The notes under the pieces are model-generated. The model saw nothing but the letters and a program-made list of their open reading frames with translations. It did not search any database and was not told the origin of the DNA. A DNA stretch of 33,843 bases from a virus, in IMG/VR virus record IMGVR_UViG_3300031463_000020, positions 1 to 33,843 of that record; one strand, given 5' to 3'. Position 1 is the first letter of the stretch. Every line of letters starts with the position of its first letter. The translations under genes and the position numbers were made by a program. Below, one piece after another: positions 29,159 through 33,843 of this stretch.

Positions 29159-29505
29159 TTTTTCTTATTTATCTTCTTCGTTAGTATTAAGCTTTTAAGA
29201 GATGAGATATTTCTATTTATTTCTTCGAGATTCACTATCAAATAAGGAAATTTATCCCGTAACAGAAAATCCATATCTACATATACTTTACCTAATTTTG
29301 TTAAAGTATCGTTTTGCCTATCAATCTTTTTATTTAATTCTTTATGTCCACCCAATAACATTCCTATATTCTTGCCTAATTCAAACCAAAGTTCATCATT
29401 GTCTTTCTTCATTCTTCTTATCTGGTCATTAAGCAGGAGGAGTAGAACAGCAATTATAAATAAAACTATTAAAATCGGTAGGGTTATATTCATTGGTATA
29501 TACAT
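29155..29505 (-). CDS. Membrane-anchored coiled-coil protein
   Basis: This 116-residue protein has an N-terminal span (LPILIVLFIIAVLLLLL) followed by helical, charged segments with heptad-like patterns (GHKELNKKIDRQNDTLTKLGKVY, LEEINRNISSLKSLIL). The soluble part would be cytoplasmic. The family is not recognised. Confidence 0.6.
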   Translation of the reverse strand: MYIPMNITLPILIVLFIIAVLLLLLNDQIRRMKKDNDELWFELGKNIGMLLGGHKELNKKIDRQNDTLTKLGKVYVDMDFLLRDKFPYLIVNLEEINRNISSLKSLILTKKINKKK

Positions 29506-29510
29506 TTTAT

Positions 29511-29738
29511 TTATATTTTTCTTTTATAAAATCTTAATTTATCCCAATTCAACCCAAATTCTCTAAACATCATTCCCACATTGTCTAAATTATCAAGAAA
29601 ATAAAATGCTTCATCTCGGGTAAATTGAGCGTTACTAATAGTAAAAACTTGTGGCACTTCTTTAACTGTGAACCAATCGTTACACGCTTGAGAAAGTGTA
29701 AATTTTTTTCCTTTATACTTTCCTCTTAATATCATCAT
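29511..29738 (-). CDS. Small early phage protein
   Basis: This 75-residue protein starts MMILRGKYKGKKFTLSQACNDWFTV and ends in basic residues. Its start overlaps the stop of the NinG-like gene (ATGA). The pattern suggests a small alpha/beta protein; I do not recognise it. Confidence 0.55.
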   Translation of the reverse strand: MMILRGKYKGKKFTLSQACNDWFTVKEVPQVFTISNAQFTRDEAFYFLDNLDNVGMMFREFGLNWDKLRFYKRKI

Positions 29739-30124
29739 TTTTGTGAATCTTTTTGTAAATCTTTTAAAACTGATTCAAACTCATCCTTTAAAATCTTTAG
29801 TTGCCAAACTTTAAGATGTGATACTTGATTCCACCTTGCATATAAGTTATCAAATTCTTTTTCACCGTATTTTTTTATAAACCAGTTATTGTATGGATAA
29901 GTATTATGTGTATGCAAATAATTGCATGGCCAACAGTTTATGTGACAATTACCCTTTTCTTCTATATCCCATCTTGTTGCTAAGTGGGTTCTTGAGAATA
30001 TATGACTAGTTCCTAATTGTTTTGTTGATCCGCAAACAACGCACTTACCTTCTCTTATAAGAAGAATTTGTGTAACTAATCCGTCCAACTTTTTAATAAG
30101 ACTTTTCCTTGATATTTTTCTCAT
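29735..30124 (-). CDS. NinG/HNH-like recombination protein
   Basis: This 129-residue protein has CVVCGSTKQLGTSHIFSRTH followed by CHINCWPCNYLHTHN, two zinc-binding Cys pairs around an HNH-like core, as in lambda NinG (Rap) proteins. Those process Holliday junction-like structures during phage recombination. It is encoded in the same early operon as the ERF annealing protein, which supports a DNA recombination role. Confidence 0.75.
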   Translation of the reverse strand: MRKISRKSLIKKLDGLVTQILLIREGKCVVCGSTKQLGTSHIFSRTHLATRWDIEEKGNCHINCWPCNYLHTHNTYPYNNWFIKKYGEKEFDNLYARWNQVSHLKVWQLKILKDEFESVLKDLQKDSQK

Positions 30125-30264
30125 TTTCCCGATTTAGTAATATGCTTTTTACTACATTCTGGAATCCTTATTACCTTTATGGGTTTAGGTTTCTCCACAA
30201 GTTTTCCTTTTTGTGGTTTAGAAAATTCAAATCCTGGTAAGTTGTCAAATAGTCTTTCGTTCAT
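30121..30264 (-). CDS. Small early protein
   Basis: This 47-residue protein reads NERLFDNLPGFEFSKPQKGKL and ends in basic residues with one Cys. It starts inside the preceding gene (20-bp overlap) and its stop overlaps the NinG-like start (ATGA). The tight packing supports a real gene of unknown function. Confidence 0.55.
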   Translation of the reverse strand: MNERLFDNLPGFEFSKPQKGKLVEKPKPIKVIRIPECSKKHITKSGK

Positions 30265-30394
30265 TTTTAGATTTATAAATGTGTTGTACGTTCTTTAAGT
30301 ACTTCTCGTAATCCTCCTGATTTTTAAATTCTTCTTTCTTAGCGATAACAGAATTCTTTTTTGTTCTAATATAAATTGTTTCTATTTCTTCCAT
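30245..30394 (-). CDS. Small early protein
   Basis: This 49-residue protein is Lys/Glu-rich and helical (KKEEFKNQEDYEKYLKNVQHIY). It starts 3 bases after the stop of the 30607 gene and overlaps the next by 20 bp. No known motif. Confidence 0.5.
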   Translation of the reverse strand: MEEIETIYIRTKKNSVIAKKEEFKNQEDYEKYLKNVQHIYKSKNERKTI

Positions 30395-30397
30395 TTC

Positions 30398-30607
30398 TTA
30401 CAAATTCTGGTTGTCAGCGAAAATCTTTTTTGCTTCATCGACTATATTTTCATTACCAGTTTTTATATATTCTTCAACCATGTCACAAAACTTTAAGACC
30501 GATTTTCTATATAACTCTTTATCAGATCTGCTCTGGAATTCTCTGAAAAACTTGATTGCTTTGATTAATCTATCTGATAACATATTTAATTCTTCATATT
30601 TCCCCAT
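30398..30607 (-). CDS. Small helical early protein
   Basis: This 69-residue protein is all-helical (YEELNMLSDRLIKAIKFFREFQSR, KFCDMVEEYIKTGNENIVDEA). The ATG at 30607 has AGGGAG immediately upstream; a TTG at 30637 is less likely. No family recognised. Confidence 0.6.
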   Translation of the reverse strand: MGKYEELNMLSDRLIKAIKFFREFQSRSDKELYRKSVLKFCDMVEEYIKTGNENIVDEAKKIFADNQNL

Positions 30608-30853
30608 TCTCCCTAGCTCGCTTACTCTCTCCCTCAACCCGAATGTGTCTGTTGCTCCCAGCTACCTTGTTTTTACTTGTGTAGCTCAAGTGAACTTTCG
30701 GTATATCGGTCGGTCGTTTTGTTTCGCTAGTAGTTTGTGTTAAAATTAATTCGGCTGAATTAGTTTTTTCGCACCTACTACTCGGGGCGGCATAGTCTCT
30801 TTTCTTCGGGAACCTTTTAAAAGGGTAGAGCGGCCTGCCGCAGGTCTCCTATC
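30608..30853. other. 246-bp gap with inverted repeats and a start-less frame
   Basis: No convincing gene is visible. TAATTC (30747-30752) and GAATTA (30757-30762) form a palindrome around 4 bases, a possible operator. On the minus strand a frame stays open from about 30844 to a TGA at 30596-30594 without any ATG, and a 15-codon ATG frame lies inside it. CCTTTTAAAAGG is a further palindrome. It may hold a promoter region, a small RNA or a decayed gene. Confidence 0.3.
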
Positions 30854-31087
30854 TTACTCGTATCCTTTCAATTTCAATTTCTTTCTTAACCGCCAAATTG
30901 TGACTTTACTTCCAACTAGGTTTTGGTAAGCATTCTTTGGAACGTTAATTGAGTTATCCAATATCCACAAAAACCATTCCCTTATAGTTAGCTTGGGGTT
31001 TAATTGTCCGCCGAAGGGAATATCATTTGGAATGTTGAAGTTACCGAGGGGATCAAAGAAGGGTTTGGTTTTAATTTGAAAGGTCAT
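30854..31087 (-). CDS. Small protein with a possible C-terminal HTH
   Basis: This 77-residue protein ends AYQNLVGSKVTIWRLRKKLKLKGYE, which could be a helix-turn-helix recognition helix with a basic tail. The N-terminal half is Phe/Pro-rich. It may bind DNA. It lies after the 31487 gene with a short gap that contains an imperfect TTGACT-based promoter. Confidence 0.5.
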   Translation of the reverse strand: MTFQIKTKPFFDPLGNFNIPNDIPFGGQLNPKLTIREWFLWILDNSINVPKNAYQNLVGSKVTIWRLRKKLKLKGYE

Positions 31088-31145
31088 AATACAGAATTAC
31101 ATATTGAAATTCAAAAGTCAAGTACATCTTTTGGAACAAACCCTA

Positions 31146-31487
31146 TCATTCAAACATCCTCAAATTCCCATTCTCCGCAACTCTAAAACGATATTCCGGT
31201 TTGAGTTTCCAGATAGTAATATACCTGCCGTGTGCTATCGGTCTTTTAGTGGACTTTGTATCAACCTTTTCCCACATATCCTTTTTAAATGTTGCTCCAA
31301 ACACTCTAGGGTCAACTGTGAGGGTCTTAAACTTGGGAAGTTGGCTTATCTGTTCTCTTACTTGGTCTATTGTGCAATATCCGTCGTTTTCTTTCGCTAT
31401 CTTTATTGCTATCCAACGGGAATAATCCAGAAGTTCGGCTCTGTATTGCTCAAAAAGGTTTAAAGCCCCCTGTTTAGTTAAGGTCAT
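31146..31487 (-). CDS. Possible winged-helix protein
   Basis: This 113-residue protein reads KENDGYCTIDQVREQISQLPKF, then DPRVFGATFKKDMWEKVDT and GRYITIWKLKPEYRF. This looks like a winged-helix with the wing at the end. It overlaps the 31663 gene by 4 bp. A role in regulating early genes is possible. Confidence 0.5.
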   Translation of the reverse strand: MTLTKQGALNLFEQYRAELLDYSRWIAIKIAKENDGYCTIDQVREQISQLPKFKTLTVDPRVFGATFKKDMWEKVDTKSTKRPIAHGRYITIWKLKPEYRFRVAENGNLRMFE

Positions 31488-31663
31488 TTCTTCCTTCTAT
31501 AAAATCTTTGCGTAGCACTAACCAATCCTCTAAGTACAGGAAACACCTCATTCTTCTCGATTGCGAAAGTTACTTTGTCCTTCTCTATCAGGACTTGTTT
31601 ATTGACTTTATCGTAGAACATCGAGAAATGCTTTAAAGTCTTTACTGGTATAAGTTCTTCCAT
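31484..31663 (-). CDS. Small early protein
   Basis: This 59-residue protein is beta-rich (LKHFSMFYDKVNKQVLIEKDKVTFAIEKNEVF) with a basic end. The ATG at 31663 is used since GGTGGTGA lies just upstream and the preceding stop is at 31666. No family recognised. Confidence 0.55.
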   Translation of the reverse strand: MEELIPVKTLKHFSMFYDKVNKQVLIEKDKVTFAIEKNEVFPVLRGLVSATQRFYRRKK

Positions 31664-31665
31664 AT

Positions 31666-32181
31666 TCACCACCCCTCGGAATAAAGGTTATAGCAAACCC
31701 ATTGTTCGGGTCCATAAGTCTTGAAAATATCGTATGCAACCGAGACATTTAGTTGCCAATTTGTTTTAAACTCAGGATTATAATGTTTAGACCAAAATGA
31801 ATTTATTTGGAAAGGACCACGGTCAATTGAGCCGTTTTTATTAGTATGAACAGCGTCTTTTCTAAACCTGCTTTCGCAGTGGGCTAACCTAACACCTAAA
31901 TAGGCGTCTTTCCCCCAGACCTGTTCGATATAAGAAACTACCTCTTGCCATCCTTCAGCTTTATCCCTTAATCCGGAAATTCTTGGGTCTGCCACCAACC
32001 CCTCATCCGGAGAGACCCCCGTCCCAGATGTGGGGGTTGGTGAGATGTATTGTGCATCTGCGTAAATAACTATAGTAGATGAAGAATGGAGCCAACTATT
32101 CAGTAGCCCCATAAGTGAGGCAAAAATGAGAATTAAAATACTCAGTCTTATAGCATCTTTCTTGTAGTGGTTCTGGTACAT
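31666..32181 (-). CDS. Membrane-anchored lytic transglycosylase
   Basis: This 171-residue protein has an N-terminal membrane anchor (AIRLSILILIFASLMGLLNSWL), a Ser/Pro/Thr linker (YISPTPTSGTGVSP) and then a lysozyme-like/SLT domain: LAHCESRFRKDAVHTNKNGSIDRGPFQINSFW carries the catalytic Glu of HCESRF, and the end has VAYDIFKTYGPEQWVCYN. The two Cys may form a disulfide outside the cell. The ATG at 32181 lies right after the upstream stop. It sits in the early operon, separate from the CHAP endolysin. Confidence 0.78.
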   Translation of the reverse strand: MYQNHYKKDAIRLSILILIFASLMGLLNSWLHSSSTIVIYADAQYISPTPTSGTGVSPDEGLVADPRISGLRDKAEGWQEVVSYIEQVWGKDAYLGVRLAHCESRFRKDAVHTNKNGSIDRGPFQINSFWSKHYNPEFKTNWQLNVSVAYDIFKTYGPEQWVCYNLYSEGW

Positions 32182-32182
32182 A

Positions 32183-32377
32183 TCAACTGTCAATGTTCTG
32201 TTCCGGTTCTTTCAAATATCTCGGTCCAAAACTAAAAGTATTTTTCCATCCGTTACCGGAACACCAAATTTTTCTTCCGTCTTTTCTTAGATATTCGTGT
32301 GAATACCAGCTCTTTCCGTCTTTGGTATGCTTATCCATTTCTACGTTGTGTACTAAACAGGTTTTTGTATCTTTCAT
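32183..32377 (-). CDS. Small early protein with a Cys/His site
   Basis: This 64-residue protein reads TCLVHNVEMDKHTKDGKSWYSHEYLRKDGRKIWCSGNGW, with Cys and His residues that could bind a zinc ion. It overlaps or abuts the transglycosylase start. No family recognised; phages often encode such small ribbon-like proteins. Confidence 0.55.
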   Translation of the reverse strand: MKDTKTCLVHNVEMDKHTKDGKSWYSHEYLRKDGRKIWCSGNGWKNTFSFGPRYLKEPEQNIDS

Positions 32378-32398
32378 ATAGATTGGTCTAACTTACTT

Positions 32399-32485
32399 TT
32401 AAAAAGGTTCTTCCCAGCGTATACAAAGCCAAATGTAAAATTTAGAGCTTATCCTTCTGGCTATATAAAGAATTGCTTTTCTCAT
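32399..32485 (-). CDS. Possible 28-residue peptide
   Basis: A short frame starts at an ATG that overlaps the stop of the ERF gene (ATGA) and encodes MRKAILYIARRISSKFYIW and a short tail. It is too short to be confident, but its position in the tightly packed operon fits a real peptide. Confidence 0.3.
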   Translation of the reverse strand: MRKAILYIARRISSKFYIWLCIRWEEPF

Positions 32486-33060
32486 TTCTTATTAGGGTTA
32501 TTCGGGCAACTTGGTTTATGGAAATTCCCTACAGCTCCACAATACTCACATTTATTAGAGTTGATCGATTTATTTTCAAGTCTATGCTCTGGCTGTTTTT
32601 GTTTTCTGTTATCCATCGAATCTGCATCTTTTGTATCATCAATGGCGAACAATCCGCTTAAAGCATACTTTCTTGCATAGGAGCTGGTTGCTCCGGTTAT
32701 TTGCGAGTCATCCATTCCCTTTTTATCTTGGGCTTCTCTTGCTAGTGCAATGTTACTTATTGTGTTTTCTCCATCTGAGATAGTTGCAGTTGCCTTGACA
32801 TAATATCTTTCGCCAACTTGCACTATTTCATCATTTAAAGTTATTACGCAATCTCCAAGTAAAGGTTTGACGGCTTCTAAAATATCTTCACAGCTTCTAT
32901 AGTGATAATTTCCAAATGTATTATGCTGATTCTTTGGAGCTTTTAATTCTTTTTGAATTCGGTTTAATTGCTTGAAAACTAATGTCTGCTCTATTGGCGT
33001 TTCGACTTCTTTTGTCTTTTCTCGAAATACATCTTGATTCATATTATTTTCTGGCGTCAT
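32482..33060 (-). CDS. ERF-family single-strand annealing protein
   Basis: This 192-residue protein has an ERF core in residues about 25-150: LNRIQKELKAPKNQHNTFGNYHYRSCEDILEAVKPLL, then YYVKATATISDGENTISNIALAREAQDKKGMDDSQITGATSSYARKYALSGLFAIDD. The second block is the ERF signature. The C-terminus has CEYCGAVGNFHKPSC, a zinc knuckle-like end common in phage ERF proteins. It anneals single strands in phage recombination. It is the third gene of the early operon. Confidence 0.87.
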   Translation of the reverse strand: MTPENNMNQDVFREKTKEVETPIEQTLVFKQLNRIQKELKAPKNQHNTFGNYHYRSCEDILEAVKPLLGDCVITLNDEIVQVGERYYVKATATISDGENTISNIALAREAQDKKGMDDSQITGATSSYARKYALSGLFAIDDTKDADSMDNRKQKQPEHRLENKSINSNKCEYCGAVGNFHKPSCPNNPNKK

Positions 33061-33214
33061 GGTTTTTTAAATGATTTTTTAAGGCATCTATACCGCCTTC
33101 GCAATATGCTTCCTTCAAAGCTATCTCTATATATTTAAGATGTGCTTGATACTTAATTCCAGTAAAAGTACTAATATCTTTGGTGAGTTTTTTGGCTATC
33201 TTTTCAGCGTTCAT
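33044..33214 (-). CDS. Small early protein
   Basis: This 56-residue helical protein reads NAEKIAKKLTKDISTFTGIKYQAHLKYIEIALKEAYCEG. It overlaps the ERF start by 17 bp, so the two are likely co-translated. It lies after a sigma-70 promoter in front of the early operon. No family recognised. Confidence 0.6.
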   Translation of the reverse strand: MNAEKIAKKLTKDISTFTGIKYQAHLKYIEIALKEAYCEGGIDALKNHLKNHDARK

Positions 33215-33234
33215 AGAATTAATATTCTAAGAAT

Positions 33235-33264
33235 AGATTAGCATACCAACTGCTCGGTTGTCAA
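33235..33264 (-). promoter_or_regulatory. Sigma-70 promoter of the early operon
   Basis: A perfect TTGACA (33264-33259), 18 bp, and TAATCT (33240-33235) preceded by TGC, an extended -10. The predicted start is near 33228, about 14 bases before the ATG of the 56-residue gene. The -35 box overlaps the end of the KGG-type gene. Confidence 0.55.
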
Positions 33265-33443
33265 GAGGATAAAGTTCCCGTATCTTCGGCCTTTTTTTCC
33301 TTACGTGCTTTTACCCCTAACTCGCTTAATTTCTTAAAGTAATCCTTTCCATATTTCTTCAGAGTTGCACGTCCACCGCGGGAGCCAAGTGCTTTGCCTA
33401 TGTCTTTAATTCTTATGAGGTTTGTCTTTTTATTGTTTGCCAT
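33261..33443 (-). CDS. KGG-type small basic protein
   Basis: This 60-residue protein has SRGGRATLKKYGKDYFKKLSELGVKARKEKK, like stress-type KGG proteins (GGKATAKKYGKEHFSE-type). Such small proteins are found in stress responses and on mobile elements. It is the first leftward gene after the switch region. No Shine-Dalgarno site precedes the ATG at 33443. Confidence 0.65.
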   Translation of the reverse strand: MANNKKTNLIRIKDIGKALGSRGGRATLKKYGKDYFKKLSELGVKARKEKKAEDTGTLSS

Positions 33444-33500
33444 TTTTTACATCAAGCAGTCGGTAGTATAATGATAGAATATATGTACTAGCGTTGTCAA
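33444..33500. promoter_or_regulatory. Switch region with face-to-face promoters
   Basis: Leftward: TTGACA (33500-33495), 18 bp, TATCAT (33476-33471), towards the KGG-type gene. Rightward: TTTTTA (33444-33449), 17 bp, TATAAT (33467-33472), towards the small gene and integrase. The two -10 boxes overlap by 2 bases, so polymerase cannot use both at once. No repressor gene is visible on either side in the window; it may lie beyond the integrase. Confidence 0.5.
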
Positions 33501-33515
33501 GTAAGGCAGGTATTG

Positions 33516-33701
33516 ATGAAAGAGTTCGAGATTGTTCAAGCCTTAACCCGGCAAGCCGAGGATGGATTAATCCCTCTGGCTCAATATCTTCACAAAAACC
33601 ATATGAAGGAATTCCATATTCTTCTCATGGGGGGAAGTTTTGAGTGGAAGCCTTATGAGGACGACCCCGAGGAAAACGAAGATGTCTCGTCGAAGGAGTA
33701 A
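33516..33701 (+). CDS. Small protein before the integrase
   Basis: This 61-residue protein reads KEFEIVQALTRQAEDGLIPLAQYLHKNHMKEFHILLMGGSFEWKPYEDDPEENED. It is helical with an acidic end. It overlaps the integrase start by 20 bp and may be made with it. The ATG at 33516 has AGG upstream. No family recognised. Confidence 0.6.
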   Translation: MKEFEIVQALTRQAEDGLIPLAQYLHKNHMKEFHILLMGGSFEWKPYEDDPEENEDVSSKE

Positions 33702-33843
33702 AGGCGAAGGTAGCATTTATTTTTCCAATACCCTGAACCTCTGGGTAGCTCAAATCAATCTTCCTAACGGCAAGAGAAAAACCAAGTACTCCAAAACCCA
33801 AAAGGTCGTCAAAGATTGGCTCCTGGCTCAACGTAACGCAATA
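33682..33843 (+). CDS. Tyrosine integrase, N-terminal fragment cut by window end
   Basis: The first 54 residues (RRSKGEGSIYFSNTLNLWVAQ, then PNGKRKTKYSKTQKVVKDWL) match the arm-type DNA-binding start of phage tyrosine recombinases (AP2-like/SAM-like domain). The catalytic Arg, His and Tyr lie beyond the window. It runs rightward from the switch region and would integrate or excise the phage genome. Confidence 0.82.
   Translation, partial: MSRRRSKGEGSIYFSNTLNLWVAQINLPNGKRKTKYSKTQKVVKDWLLAQRNAI

Noticed and set aside
29735-30124. Homing endonuclease inside the early operon
   Set aside because: The zinc pairs and spacing fit NinG-type proteins better, and the gene fits tightly into the operon without interrupting another gene.
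30668-30850. A third tRNA suggested by TAGCTCAAGTG and GGGTAGAGC
   Set aside because: No acceptor, anticodon or T arm can be paired around these D-arm-like words.

Overview
The window carries most of a temperate siphovirus (long non-contractile tail, HK97-type head), probably a prophage or a phage-derived island in a bacterial chromosome. Its left edge carries two tRNA genes and a small module of mobile-element genes. Base composition is moderately AT-rich, and many genes have strong Shine-Dalgarno sites close to AGGAGGTGA, so the host is a bacterium. A membrane protein with an N-terminal helix-turn-helix and a TPTNTP-like Thr/Pro linker (4089-5261) resembles proteins common in Chloroflexota (Anaerolineae and relatives). 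That makes a Chloroflexota host my best guess, held with modest confidence.

Layout. (1) 1-4.0 kb: tRNA-Arg(TCG) with promoter and terminator, an excisionase-like HTH protein, a Cys-rich protein, tRNA-Thr(TGT), a zinc-ribbon protein, and a leftward operon of two membrane proteins, a replication-relaxation-like winged-helix protein and a HerA/VirD4-like ATPase. This looks like part of an integrative or mobilisable element. (2) 4.1-5.3 kb: a rightward HTH-TM-lectin-like gene. (3) 5.3-25.9 kb: a leftward late region. In transcription order it runs terminase small and large subunits, portal fused to a MuF-like domain, a small zinc protein, prohead protease, major capsid protein, a 1076-residue Ser-X repeat protein, head-tail connectors, tail tube, tail assembly chaperones with a -1 frameshift site, tape measure (interrupted by an in-frame TAG), distal tail, tail and fibre proteins, CHAP endolysin and holin-like proteins. 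(4) 26.0-27.5 kb: a sigma-region-4-like regulator behind an attenuator, a structured RNA element and a DUF3800 gene. (5) 27.6-33.2 kb: a leftward early operon with a SprT-like metalloprotease, a NinG-like HNH protein, many small proteins, a membrane-anchored transglycosylase and an ERF-family annealing protein. (6) 33.2-33.84 kb: a switch region with face-to-face promoters, a KGG-type small protein going left, and a small gene plus a tyrosine integrase going right and cut by the window edge.

How it fits together. The early operon supplies DNA annealing and repair functions and many small accessory proteins. The HTH regulator just before the terminase genes occupies the place of ArpU/RinA-type late activators. 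Seven sites in the late region share one architecture: a TATATAAC-like -35 element, exactly 18 bp, then TANAAT, usually followed by TTAGG. At four of them the start codon lies 8-10 bases after the -10 box, which predicts nearly leaderless mRNAs. I propose that these form a phage-specific late regulon, perhaps read by the HTH regulator. The DUF3800 gene next to a well-folding RNA flanked by direct repeats is the other strong candidate for a little-described system.
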